64,000 nt of DNA from contig NZ_LVWJ02000011.1 in NCBI RefSeq assembly GCF_001625015.1, positions 2,501 through 66,500 on the forward strand. The letters run 5' to 3'. Shown one piece after another: positions 39,656 to 47,610 of this stretch. Source of the DNA: Lewinella sp. 4G2. Its GTDB lineage: Bacteria > Bacteroidota > Bacteroidia > Chitinophagales > Saprospiraceae. The position numbers and the translations under genes were made by a program. The notes below the pieces were generated by a model. The model did no database searches, had not been told where the DNA came from, and saw nothing but the letters and a program-made list of their open reading frames with translations. Position 1 is the first letter of the stretch; each line of letters opens with the position of its first letter.

Positions 39656-41896
39656 TTAGGCTTCAAGTAGGGCACCCAGCGTCAACTGGTGCATGGTCAT
39701 GAACTCATCCAATTCACCCCATTTTTCACCGTCGACGGTGATATCATCACCACGCACTACACCGAGTACGGTGAAGCCGATGCCCCGGTCACGAAGTAGG
39801 TCTTCCAGCTTGGCCGTTTGGTGGTCAGCAGCTGATACGACTACGCGGCCCTGAGCTTCTCCAAACCAGAAAGCATCCTTGCGGAAAGCCTTATCGGAGG
39901 TGACGTCGAACCCGTGACCGCCTTCAATAGCGGATTCTACGATGGATTGAAACAGACCTCCATCCGCCACGTCGTGGGCAGATTGGATCAATTCTTCCTG
40001 GATCAAAGTAGAGATAGCCGCGTGTAACGCCTGTTCCTCTTCCAGATCGAAGTAGGGAGCGGGGCTGTGCTCCACGCCGTGGATGCGCCGCAGGTATTCA
40101 CTGGAGCTGATATCATTGTGGCTATCCCCCACGAGGTAGATGATGTCGTTCTGGTCCTTAAACCCGAGCGTCATTCGGCGCTTGAGGTTTTCGACGATGC
40201 CCAGCATACCGATGGTTGGCGTAGGATATACCGGCTCGACGCGGCCGCCTTCGTACTGGCTCTGGTTGTAGAAGCTTACGTTACCACCCGTCACCGGGGT
40301 GTTGAAAGCCCGGCAGGCATCCCCCATCCCCTTGATGGCATTGACGAATTGGTAGAAGGCTTCCTTGTTGTAAGGGTTACCAAAGTTGAGACAGTTAGTA
40401 ATGGCTACCGGCGTACCACCCGAACATACAATGTTACGCGCTGCTTCCGCTACGGCAATCATCGCGCCTTCGTAGGGGTCAGCATACACGTAGGTTGAGT
40501 TACAGTCGGTCGTGACCGCCAGGGCTTTTTCAGATCCCTTCACGCGAACCAGAGCTGCATCGGAAGATTCATTCTCGGACATGGAGTTCGTCCGGACGGT
40601 GCCGTCATACTGGTCGGTCACCCATTTCTTGGACACCAGGTTGGGAGACATAAAGGTCTTCCGGGCGGTGGCTGCCATATCTTCCGGTACGGCGATATCA
40701 TCTAACTTGAAGGCATCCACTTTATCGAGGTAAGCGGGGCGCTGGGTTTCGCGTTCGTAAACCGGCGCTCCACCACCAAGGACGAGGGGCTCGGAGGGAA
40801 CGTCCGCAACCAATTCGCCGCCTGCGTAGAATTCCAGGCGGCCGGTGTCCGTCACTTCACCAATCTGCTCACATTCCAGGTCCCACTTGTCAAAGACGGC
40901 CAGAAGTTCTTTCTCCATACCCTTCTTGCAAACGATGAGCATCCTTTCCTGGCTTTCGCTGAGGAGAATTTCCCACGGCTTCATATTCTTCTGGCGGGTT
41001 GGTACCTTATCCAGATCGATGATCATACCCGTACCCGATTTAGCGGACATTTCCGAAGTGGAGCAGGTGATACCGGCAGCGCCCATATCCTGCATGCCCA
41101 CCACGGCACCGGTGGTGATGACTTCAAGGCTGGCCTCCAGCAATAGCTTTTCCTGGAAAGGATCACCTACCTGAACGGCGGGGAGATCTTCGGCGCTATC
41201 TTCCGTTAGGTCAGCGGAAGAGAAGGTTGCTCCGTGAATACCATCCTTTCCGGTGGCGGATCCAACGATAAAAACCGGATTGCCCGGGCCATCCGCCGAG
41301 GCGCTTACCGTTTCTCCGTGCTTGACGATGCCAACGGACATGGCGTTCACCAAAATATTCTGATTGTAGCTGGGGTGGAAAACCACCTCACCGCCTACTA
41401 CCGGGACACCAAAACAGTTGCCGTAGTCGCCAATACCACGCACTACCCCATCAACGAGATGGCGGGTGTGGGGTAACGATGGGTCACCAAAACGCAGGCT
41501 GTTCAGCGAGGCGATGGGCCGCGCACCCATGGTAAAAATGTCGCGGTGAATCCCTCCTACACCCGTGGCCGCTCCCTGGTAGGGTTCCAGCGCGCTGGGG
41601 TGGTTGTGCGACTCAATTTTAAAGGCGCAGGCCAGCCCGTCACCAATGTCGACGAGGCCCGCATTTTCTTCCCCGGCACCGACGAGCAGTCGTTCCCCGT
41701 CGCGTGGAAGCGTCTTCAACCACATGATGGAGTTCTTGTAGGAGCAGTGCTCGGACCACATCACGGAGAAGATGCTCAACTCGTTAAAGTTGGGGACGCG
41801 CCCCATGATCTCAACAATTTTCTCGTACTCAGATTCGATGAGACCAAGGTTCTTTGCTACCTCGAGATCCACTTTAATTTCGGTTGCGGCCGCCAT
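39656..41896 (-). CDS. purL: Phosphoribosylformylglycinamidine synthase subunit PurL
   Basis: 746 residues, the size of the small (PurS/PurQ-dependent) PurL. ATP-dependent amidation of FGAR to FGAM in purine synthesis. MWSEHCSYKNS, KIESHNHPSALEPYQGAATGVGGIHRD, GAAGITCSTSEMSAKSG and the second-half GVSFYNQ-like NVSFYNQS and HDVADGGL are diagnostic. PurS and PurQ are not in the window. A -7 element sits 26 bases before the ATG. Confidence 0.97.
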   Translation of the reverse strand: MAAATEIKVDLEVAKNLGLIESEYEKIVEIMGRVPNFNELSIFSVMWSEHCSYKNSIMWLKTLPRDGERLLVGAGEENAGLVDIGDGLACAFKIESHNHPSALEPYQGAATGVGGIHRDIFTMGARPIASLNSLRFGDPSLPHTRHLVDGVVRGIGDYGNCFGVPVVGGEVVFHPSYNQNILVNAMSVGIVKHGETVSASADGPGNPVFIVGSATGKDGIHGATFSSADLTEDSAEDLPAVQVGDPFQEKLLLEASLEVITTGAVVGMQDMGAAGITCSTSEMSAKSGTGMIIDLDKVPTRQKNMKPWEILLSESQERMLIVCKKGMEKELLAVFDKWDLECEQIGEVTDTGRLEFYAGGELVADVPSEPLVLGGGAPVYERETQRPAYLDKVDAFKLDDIAVPEDMAATARKTFMSPNLVSKKWVTDQYDGTVRTNSMSENESSDAALVRVKGSEKALAVTTDCNSTYVYADPYEGAMIAVAEAARNIVCSGGTPVAITNCLNFGNPYNKEAFYQFVNAIKGMGDACRAFNTPVTGGNVSFYNQSQYEGGRVEPVYPTPTIGMLGIVENLKRRMTLGFKDQNDIIYLVGDSHNDISSSEYLRRIHGVEHSPAPYFDLEEEQALHAAISTLIQEELIQSAHDVADGGLFQSIVESAIEGGHGFDVTSDKAFRKDAFWFGEAQGRVVVSAADHQTAKLEDLLRDRGIGFTVLGVVRGDDITVDGEKWGELDEFMTMHQLTLGALLEA

Positions 41897-41922
41897 ATCA
41901 ACAGGGGTATTGGGTTAAGCGG

Positions 41923-41930
41923 CAAAGGTA
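41923..41930 (-). promoter_or_regulatory. -7 element TACCTTTG of purL
   Basis: Perfect TAnnTTTG on the minus strand, 26 bases before the ATG at 41896. Confidence 0.55.
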
Positions 41931-42046
41931 GCAAAGTATAACGGGGAATGATAACCTTGTTGGGGTTACTATTGGAGAGAGGGGCGGCTTATAAAGCGGG
42001 AGGGAGGGGGGTGGTTTTTGGTGGGAATTGTCCTTACTCAAACATG

Positions 42047-42183
42047 GTAGAATGGACCAGCACGATAATGTAAAATGGCGATCCCGACGTTGAAGAATAG
42101 GTCAATGACAGATTGTAGAATGGACCAGCACGTCGTTGTAGAATAGGCCACCATGACGTTGTAGAATGGGCCACCTGCCGGTG
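42047..42183. repeat. Degenerate 23-bp tandem repeat, six units
   Basis: Units start at 42047, 42070, 42092, 42115, 42138 and 42161, each 22-23 bp, consensus GTAGAATGGNCCANCANGACGTT. The sixth begins a longer 58-bp module. There are no spacers. Lies in the 418-base gap between purL and the Nudix-like gene; the overlapping 80-codon minus frame is a by-product of the repeats. Confidence 0.8.
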
Positions 42184-42305
42184 TGCCATCGCTACGCAGG
42201 CCGGCCCTTCGGGGAGGGTAGGTTTAGGGGAGCAAGGCTGAATCATAGTAGAATGGGCCACCTGACGGTGTGCCATCGCTACGCAGGCCGGCCCTTCGGG
42301 GCGGG
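42161..42305. repeat. Two 58-bp direct repeats
   Basis: 42161-42218 and 42248-42305 match at 56 of 58 positions and are 87 bp apart. Each starts with the 23-bp unit and continues GTGCCATCGCTACGCAGG and CCGGCCCTTCGGGG, the latter able to fold into a small hairpin. Confidence 0.85.
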
Positions 42306-42315
42306 CAGTCTGTGG

Positions 42316-42813
42316 TTAAAGGTCGCGGACGGAGTTACGATCGGTGATCACGTCGCGCAGTTCGCGGAGGAAGGCAACCTTATTTTCGCTGAGGTGGCTT
42401 TTGAGGGCTTCCTTGATGGTGACGAAGGTGCCCTCTTCCATGTTGAGGAACTTGCCGGCTAATTCACTACCCTCTTCGAAAAGCATGGTTTTGAGGGAAG
42501 GAATTTCGTGCCAATCGGCTTCGACGGCAACCGCTTCTTCGCGGTCCGTACCGGGTTCCAGCTCGATCATTTCCGGGTGGGCGTTTACTTCCACCTCACC
42601 TCCGGGCAGGCCCCACTCCTTGGATTTGTTGTGGACGAATACCTCCAGCCCACGCTCGCGGAAACGGTAGATGATGAGACTTGCTTTTTTTCGTAAACCC
42701 ACGGGGAGATTGTTTTCGACGGGAAGCTTGGCGATTGGACTTTCTAATCCAATGCCATAATTAGGCAACCTGCGGTATCGTTTAGTGCATCCGTAACGGT
42801 AGATGACTAACAT
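42316..42813 (-). CDS. Nudix-like protein with a weak Nudix box
   Basis: 165 residues. The middle part KKASLIIYRFRERGLEVFVHN and EWGLPGGEVE looks like the first half of a Nudix fold (strand, then GG of the box). The expected REVxEExG is replaced by an acidic stretch (PGTDREEAVAVEADWHEIP), so pyrophosphohydrolase activity is doubtful. The first 40 residues are basic and unclassified. A perfect -7 element ends eight bases before the ATG at 42813, so its mRNA should have almost no leader. Could be a regulatory or degenerate Nudix member. Confidence 0.6.
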   Translation of the reverse strand: MLVIYRYGCTKRYRRLPNYGIGLESPIAKLPVENNLPVGLRKKASLIIYRFRERGLEVFVHNKSKEWGLPGGEVEVNAHPEMIELEPGTDREEAVAVEADWHEIPSLKTMLFEEGSELAGKFLNMEEGTFVTIKEALKSHLSENKVAFLRELRDVITDRNSVRDL

Positions 42814-42821
42814 CGTTCACG

Positions 42822-42829
42822 CAAAGATA
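42822..42829 (-). promoter_or_regulatory. -7 element TATCTTTG close to a start codon
   Basis: Perfect TAnnTTTG on the minus strand, eight bases before the ATG at 42813. Confidence 0.6.
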
Positions 42830-42909
42830 AGGTAGTCCTTGTCTTTTATCCGGCCCGCAAGAATAGATACCCTTACTTTGGAGGCCCCTACTTCACCAAT
42901 ATAATCGGC

Positions 42910-43641
42910 ATGCGCTTCACGTTTTCTCTCTTACTCGCCCTCTTCCTGTGCACCTGCGTCAGCGCCCAAAAGAATGACCTGAAAGACCTCCCCGGGGCCT
43001 GGGAGAGCAACTACGTTGATGCGGATGGCCGCCCGGCAAAATTGAATATGATCATCGCTGCGAACCACTTCAGCTTGGTCGCCTACTACCCCGACGATGG
43101 AGAATTCATCGCTACCCTGGGCGGAAAGTGGCAGGCGGACTGGCAAAATATGAGCGTTACCTACGAATACGAATCGGCGGAAAGTAGCCAGGTGGGCCGT
43201 ACGGTAGTCATGCCCTACGACCTCTCGGGTAACATCCTCGTGTTTAACGGCAACCGCTTCTGGACGCGAGTTGACCAACCTACAGATGGAGCACTCGCCG
43301 GCGCCTGGGAGATTACCGGGCGGATGCAGGATGGGGAAATGCAGGACCTCTCCGCCCGCCGCGACGGGCCCCGAAAAACGATGAAAATCCTTTCCGGCAC
43401 TCGCTTTCAGTGGATCGCGTACAACACCGAGACCGGCGAATTCAAAGGCACTGGTGGCGGCACCTACACAGCCGGCGACAACGGGATCTACGCCGAAAAA
43501 ATCGAGTTCTTTAGCCGTGACCAGGCAAAGGTGGGTAGACAATTAGGCTTTGACTGGCAACTGGAGGATGGTAATTGGATTCATCGAGGTTCCAGTTCTG
43601 CGGGAAAGGCCATCCACGAAATCTGGAGTAAACGCCGGTAG
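42910..43641 (+). CDS. Secreted protein with two related lipocalin-like halves
   Basis: 243 residues. Signal peptide MRFTFSLLLALFLCTCVSAQ, with cleavage after VSA or possibly lipidation at Cys. The mature part is an internal duplication: LPGAWESNYVDADGRPAKLNMIIAANHFSLVAY and LAGAWEITGRMQDGEMQDL...MKILSGTRFQWIAY match in order, each followed by a GEF-GTGGG-type strand. Likely a small beta-barrel pair binding something hydrophobic; the ligand is unknown. The signal-peptide DNA contains a 17-mer identical to a dispersed-repeat variant. Confidence 0.75.
   Translation: MRFTFSLLLALFLCTCVSAQKNDLKDLPGAWESNYVDADGRPAKLNMIIAANHFSLVAYYPDDGEFIATLGGKWQADWQNMSVTYEYESAESSQVGRTVVMPYDLSGNILVFNGNRFWTRVDQPTDGALAGAWEITGRMQDGEMQDLSARRDGPRKTMKILSGTRFQWIAYNTETGEFKGTGGGTYTAGDNGIYAEKIEFFSRDQAKVGRQLGFDWQLEDGNWIHRGSSSAGKAIHEIWSKRR
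42950..42966 (-). repeat. Dispersed-repeat variant inside a signal-peptide coding region
   Basis: GCACCTGCGTCAGCGCC, identical to 20824-20840 and to 47681-47697. Here it encodes the signal-peptide end CTCVSA. Confidence 0.6.
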
Positions 43642-43660
43642 CAAGACCACCAGTCAACAA

Positions 43661-43701
43661 TTGAAAAGCCCCTGAGTACGGTAACTCAAGGGCTTTTTCA
43701 A
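43661..43701. terminator. Bidirectional terminator
   Basis: TTGAAAAGCCCCTGAGT and ACTCAAGGGCTTTTTCAA pair with one mismatch around ACGGTA, between the converging secreted-protein gene and tRNA-Arg(CCT). Confidence 0.9.
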
Positions 43702-43712
43702 TTTGGCCTGGG

Positions 43713-43784
43713 TGGCCCCAGCAAGACTCGAACTTGCATTTTCAGTTTAGGAAACCAACGTTCTATCCCTTGAACTATGGGGCC
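43713..43784 (-). tRNA. tRNA-Arg(CCT)
   Basis: 72 bases, CCA not encoded. Acceptor GGCCCCA/TGGGGCC; anticodon stem TTGGT/ACTGA with loop TTCCTAA, anticodon CCT; T arm GCAAGTTCGAGTCTTGC. Confidence 0.93.
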
Positions 43785-43889
43785 GGAAGGGTAGTCTATA
43801 GTCTATAGTCCTTTGGTTCTCCAGGCGGTCTCAAAACCGAGCGCAGCGACATTTTGAGATTCCTGGAGCGGCCGGTCCTCTACCGAGCC

Positions 43890-43897
43890 CAAAGATA
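43890..43897 (-). promoter_or_regulatory. -7 element TATCTTTG, probable tRNA-Arg(CCT) promoter
   Basis: Perfect TAnnTTTG on the minus strand about 105 bases upstream of the tRNA and just past the msrB stop. The interval contains an imperfect hairpin (CCAGG...TCTCAAAA / TTTTGAGA...CCTGG). Confidence 0.5.
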
Positions 43898-43906
43898 AAC
43901 CGCTAC

Positions 43907-44485
43907 TTATTTTTCGCCAACCTTGATGCCTAACTCGGTTGCCGGAGCAAAATTGAGGGCAGCGCCGTTGATACAGTAGCGCAAACCAGTAGGTTCGGGG
44001 CCGTCGGGGAAGACGTGGCCCTGGTGGCCGCCGCAACGGGCGCAGCTAACTTCGACGCGCTTCATGCCGTAGCGGTAGTCCTCGTCCTGCTGAATGTAGG
44101 TGGGTTCGATGGGCTGGTAAAAGCTGGGCCAGCCGGTGCCGGATTTAAATTTTGTATCGGAGGAAAACAAGGGCAAACCACACGCGGCGCAGGTGAATAT
44201 GCCCGCCCGCTTTTCGTCGTTCAGCGGGCTGGTGAAGGAGCGTTCGGTGCCATCTTCCCGCAAGATATTGTAAGCCTGCGGTGAGAGGCGCTCCTTCCAG
44301 TAGCTATCCGGCTGGTCAATTTTTTCCACTACGCCCGGCTCAGCGGGTGGGTCATACTTGAAGTCCATCTCATTTTCGATCACCGTAGCGGTATCTCCGG
44401 ATGCCGTAGTGGTGACGGTCTGAGAGTTACAGGATGCCGTAAAAAGCAATAATAAAGCAGACAGGGATAAGATGAACGAGCGCAT
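43907..44485 (-). CDS. msrB: Peptide methionine (R)-S-oxide reductase MsrB, lipoprotein
   Basis: 192 residues from ATG 44485. Lipoprotein signal ending FTASC. The MsrB domain (about 55-190) has the zinc cysteines FTCAACGLPLF and VSCARCGGHQGH, GTGWPSFYQPI, and the catalytic RYCINGAAL. It repairs methionine-R-sulfoxide in proteins; the lipid anchor places it in the periplasm or outer membrane. The frame opens 300 bases further upstream, but that part overlaps a divergent gene and is not plausible. Confidence 0.95.
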   Translation of the reverse strand: MRSFILSLSALLLLFTASCNSQTVTTTASGDTATVIENEMDFKYDPPAEPGVVEKIDQPDSYWKERLSPQAYNILREDGTERSFTSPLNDEKRAGIFTCAACGLPLFSSDTKFKSGTGWPSFYQPIEPTYIQQDEDYRYGMKRVEVSCARCGGHQGHVFPDGPEPTGLRYCINGAALNFAPATELGIKVGEK

Positions 44486-44593
44486 AATTCGTAGTTGTTT
44501 GTAGCACAACGCCAAGCCCAGCCGGTAAGGTTCGAGCAATTTCTTAAGAAGTAGCATTGCGGACACCTTGCCCACACATTTCTTTAAGACCGG

Positions 44594-44610
44594 GGCGCTG
44601 CCGCAGGTGC
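44594..44610 (+). repeat. Dispersed 17-bp repeat, exact copy
   Basis: GGCGCTGCCGCAGGTGC followed by CAGGTAATGGGGGA, in the divergent gap between msrB and the SDR gene. Confidence 0.9.
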
Positions 44611-44665
44611 CAGGTAATGGGGGATACGGTACCGAACCACAACCAATCACCGGCGTTGCTGAGGT

Positions 44666-45388
44666 ATGAATGACATCAAAAACAAGACCGCCTACATCAC
44701 CGGCGGCAGCAAGGGCATTGGCTACAGCGTAGCCGCGGAAATCATGAAAGCCGGCGGCAACGCCATCGTGACCAGCCGCAGCCAATCCGCCGCCGATGAG
44801 GCCGCGGAAAAACTGAACAGTGCCGGATACTCAGGAAAAGCACTTGGCTTGGAAGCGGACGTCCGTAACCTGGAAAGCCAGCAACGCGCTGTGGCAAAGG
44901 GCAAAGAAACCTTTGGCAGCGTGGACGTAGTCGTAGCAAACGCCGGCGTTGGCCACTTCGCCAACATTACCGACCTGACCGCAGACCAATGGGCCGAAAC
45001 CATCGATATTAACCTAACCGGCGTCTTCAACTCCGTAAAGGCAGGGCTGGATGAGCTCATTCGGAACGAAGGCTACCTGATCACCATCGCCTCCTTGGCG
45101 GGGACCAACTTTTTCAAGACTGGTTCGGCGTACAACGCCAGCAAGTTTGGATTGGTCGGTTTCACCCAGGCCGTAATGCTGGACGTGCGCGATAAGGGCG
45201 TTAAGGTGTCCACCATCATGCCAGGTAGCGTGGCTACCTTTTTCAACGACCATACCCCGTCAGAAAAAGATGCGTGGAAAATCCAACCGGAGGACATCGG
45301 GCAAATCGTCGTGGATCTACTGCGGATGCCCGCGCGGACCTTACCCAGCAAGGTAGAAGTAAGGCCTTCTACCCCAAAGCCCTCGTAG
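44666..45388 (+). CDS. Short-chain dehydrogenase/reductase
   Basis: 240 residues, a classical SDR. Cofactor motif TGGSKGIGYSVA, NAG in VVVANAGVGHF, the catalytic Ser in TIASLAG and YNASK (Tyr and Lys), followed by IMPGSVATFF. Looks like the 3-oxoacyl-ACP reductase-like or general ketone/alcohol subgroup; an Arg after the Rossmann loop (SRSQS) points to NADP. Substrate unknown. Followed by a bidirectional terminator shared with marR. Confidence 0.9.
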   Translation: MNDIKNKTAYITGGSKGIGYSVAAEIMKAGGNAIVTSRSQSAADEAAEKLNSAGYSGKALGLEADVRNLESQQRAVAKGKETFGSVDVVVANAGVGHFANITDLTADQWAETIDINLTGVFNSVKAGLDELIRNEGYLITIASLAGTNFFKTGSAYNASKFGLVGFTQAVMLDVRDKGVKVSTIMPGSVATFFNDHTPSEKDAWKIQPEDIGQIVVDLLRMPARTLPSKVEVRPSTPKPS

Positions 45389-45410
45389 ACTATCGTTGAT
45401 TGAAGAATGC

Positions 45411-45453
45411 TAATTAAAGCCCGTGACGCACTCGCCGTTACGAGCTTTAATTA
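45411..45453. terminator. Bidirectional terminator, overlapping the marR stop
   Basis: TAATTAAAGC (45411-45420) pairs with GCTTTAATTA (45444-45453), with CGT/ACG pairs inside. The marR stop codon is within the right arm. Confidence 0.8.
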
Positions 45454-45908
45454 TCTCCCCGCATCTTATCCAGCAAGTTGGACAGGATGGTGGCCTCTTC
45501 ATCGTTGAGGTTTCCCAAACTCTCCTCGACGTTAGCCTCTACGGAATGGCTGGCCGCTTCTAGTACTTCGAGGCCCTTCTCCGTGATTCGGATGTCTACT
45601 TGACGGCGGTCGGTCGGGCACTGGTCGCGCTGGACCAATCCCTTTTCCTTCAACTTATCAACCAGACGAGAGGCGTTGCTCATTTTATCGAGCATCCTTT
45701 CGGTGAGAAGCTTGATGGTGGAAGGCCGATCTCCCCTACCCCGTAGGATTCGCAGGATATTGAATTGCTGTAGACTAAGGCCGTGCGGCTTCAGGGCTAA
45801 CATCGTGCGGTTATTCAACCAGTTGGACGTGTACAGAATATTCACTTGCATCCGGTGGAGGGAATTACGAAACTTGGGCTGTTGGATGGCTTCTTCGATA
45901 GTAGGCAT
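45447..45908 (-). CDS. MarR-family transcriptional regulator
   Basis: 153 residues from ATG 45908. Winged-helix fold: GLSLQQFNILRILRGRGDRPSTIKLLTERML, then the recognition helix DKMSNASRLVDKLKEKGLVQR, and the wing CPTDRRQVDIRITEKG with the typical DRR. Binds DNA as a dimer and usually represses itself and neighbours in response to small aromatic or oxidant ligands. A TTGTAAT-T-ATTACAA palindrome sits just upstream. Confidence 0.92.
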   Translation of the reverse strand: MPTIEEAIQQPKFRNSLHRMQVNILYTSNWLNNRTMLALKPHGLSLQQFNILRILRGRGDRPSTIKLLTERMLDKMSNASRLVDKLKEKGLVQRDQCPTDRRQVDIRITEKGLEVLEAASHSVEANVEESLGNLNDEEATILSNLLDKMRGDN

Positions 45909-45935
45909 GCACAAAGGATTAGGACCGAATTACGA

Positions 45936-45950
45936 TTGTAATTATTACAA
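45936..45950. promoter_or_regulatory. Probable MarR operator
   Basis: TTGTAAT T ATTACAA is a perfect 7-1-7 palindrome 28 bases upstream of the marR ATG, typical in size and A/T content of MarR sites. A shorter palindrome (TGTATACA) follows a few bases on. Confidence 0.6.
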
Positions 45951-46130
45951 ATGTATACACATTAAATACAAAAGGTGCAGTCTGGTTCACTGCCCGGCCA
46001 CGAATAAGTGTTTGTCTGCTTGCATCAGCTTCCCAAATCGGAGATCCCTTAATATCCGGGGAAGGATTGGGTAAGAAACCGTGCCTGCGAAACAGTGCGC
46101 ACCCCTACTTTCGTGGGAAAGTAATTGGCA

Positions 46131-46937
46131 ATGAAGATTCTGATCATCGGTGGCGGTAATATGGGCAAGACCTACGCAAAGAGCTTGCTACGCGCCCACC
46201 TCGTCAAGCAGGAAGACCTCATGATCCTGGAAAAGGATGGCCCCAAAGCGAATACACTCCGTGAAGAAAAGCTCGGCGTGATCCACACGGACCCTACCTC
46301 CTGCCTGAACGTTGCCGATCTGATCATTCTCGCAGTTAAGCCGCAGAATTGCCCTTCTTTATTCAAGACGCTCCGCCCCGCCACCGATCCACAACAGGTG
46401 TACCTGTCCATCATGGCCGGGGTAACGATTGAATCCATCCAGCGAGGGCTGGGCGTGGAAAAAGTTATTCGGGCCATGCCCAACCTTCCCGCGCAGATCG
46501 GACTGGGCATGACCAGTTACACGGCCAGCGATGCGGTGACGCGGATTGAATTGGTCCTCGTCCAGAACCTCCTCAACACGACGGGAAAAGCCATCTACGT
46601 ATCGACTGAGCGAGCCATCGACGCGACTACGGCCATTTCCGGCAGCGGCCCCGCCTACGTGCTGTACTTCATGGAAGCTATGATTGAAGCCGCGGCCGAG
46701 ATGGGTTTCTCCAGCAGCGAGGCCGAACTTCTCGTTGCCCAGACCTTCCGCGGTGCGGTGGAGCTGCAGATGAAGAATGATCTCACGTGTGAGGAGTGGA
46801 TCCAACGGGTTTCCAGCAAGGGGGGCACCACGGAGGCCGCCATGAATAGTTTCCGGGCTACTTCCGTATTTGAGGACATCAAAAACGGTGCGAAGGCCGC
46901 CCTCGCCAGAGCGGAAGAATTGGGGCGGGAAGAGTAG
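46131..46937 (+). CDS. proC: Pyrroline-5-carboxylate reductase
   Basis: 268 residues from ATG 46131 (MKILIIGGGNMGKTYAKSLL). Reduces pyrroline-5-carboxylate to proline with NADPH. The Rossmann motif GGGNMG, ILAVKPQNCPSL, IMAGVTIESI, VIRAMPNLPAQIG and the C-terminal TAISGSGPAYVLYFMEAMIEAA are conserved; VSSKGGTTEAAM is the usual VTSPGGTT region. A one-mismatch -7 element (TACTTTCG) lies at 46106-46113. No proA/proB here. Confidence 0.95.
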   Translation: MKILIIGGGNMGKTYAKSLLRAHLVKQEDLMILEKDGPKANTLREEKLGVIHTDPTSCLNVADLIILAVKPQNCPSLFKTLRPATDPQQVYLSIMAGVTIESIQRGLGVEKVIRAMPNLPAQIGLGMTSYTASDAVTRIELVLVQNLLNTTGKAIYVSTERAIDATTAISGSGPAYVLYFMEAMIEAAAEMGFSSSEAELLVAQTFRGAVELQMKNDLTCEEWIQRVSSKGGTTEAAMNSFRATSVFEDIKNGAKAALARAEELGREE

Positions 46938-46983
46938 CCGTTGTTATTGACGTAAGCGTTGATCCGAAGAATCCCGCGCTCCC

Positions 46984-47012
46984 TTTGCTTATGTATGGCG
47001 TCCTTATCTTTG
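46984..47012 (+). promoter_or_regulatory. Complete promoter four bases before a start codon
   Basis: TTTG (46984-46987), 17-bp spacer, TATCTTTG (47005-47012), then only GCGT before the ATG at 47017. Both boxes are perfect, so transcription should begin at or next to the start codon. Confidence 0.75.
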
Positions 47013-47016
47013 CGTC

Positions 47017-47604
47017 ATGCCCAAACTGAAGAATTCCCATCTCCCGCTGATCCTGGTCCTGATCGTTGCCGCCGTGGCTACCCGCCTGCTGCCGCATCCG
47101 CCAAACTTCGTCCCCGTTGGAGCAATGGCCCTCTTCGGTGCAGCCGCGCTACCTAAAAAATGGATGGCGGTATTGGTTCCCCTGGCGGCCTTCTACCTCA
47201 GCGATCTGGTGCTGAACAACGTCGTGTACGCCGCTTACTTTGAGGGCTTGTACTTCGGCGCGGATCCCTTCATCTACGGAGGTATCCTACTAATGGTTCT
47301 TTTGGGGCTGGGTGTCCTCCGGTCCCAAAAGTTCAACTGGCTACGCATTGGTGGGGCTGCCATCGGGGCAACGGCCATATTTTTCCTCCTCAGCAATTTC
47401 GGGGTGTGGGTCAGTGGCACGATGTACCCTAAAACAGCCGGCGGATTGGGACTGGCTTACGTAGCTGGCCTCCCCTTCCTGTTGAATAGCTTACTCGCCA
47501 ATCTCGTCTTCAGCGGTATCCTTTTCGGCGCGGGGAAGGCACTGGGTGTGTTCAACGGAGATCGGTTGGGGGAACCGGCCTACGCAACTTCCCCGATCAA
47601 GTAG
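47017..47604 (+). CDS. Multi-pass membrane protein, DUF6580-like
   Basis: 195 residues, five to six hydrophobic helices. NFVPVGAMALFGAAAL near residue 30, LVLNNVVYAAYF, and SNFGVWVSGTMYPKTAGGL near 130 are, as I recall, the signature of the DUF6580 family, which resembles substrate-specificity (S) components of vitamin transporters. Transport of a cofactor is a guess. Likely leaderless mRNA. The next gene follows six bases after the stop. Confidence 0.75.
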   Translation: MPKLKNSHLPLILVLIVAAVATRLLPHPPNFVPVGAMALFGAAALPKKWMAVLVPLAAFYLSDLVLNNVVYAAYFEGLYFGADPFIYGGILLMVLLGLGVLRSQKFNWLRIGGAAIGATAIFFLLSNFGVWVSGTMYPKTAGGLGLAYVAGLPFLLNSLLANLVFSGILFGAGKALGVFNGDRLGEPAYATSPIK

Positions 47605-47610
47605 TCCAAT

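Noticed and set aside
42034-42276. 80-codon minus-strand frame with repeated AHRQVAHST
   Set aside because: Its repeats simply follow the tandem DNA repeats; no promoter or protein-like composition.
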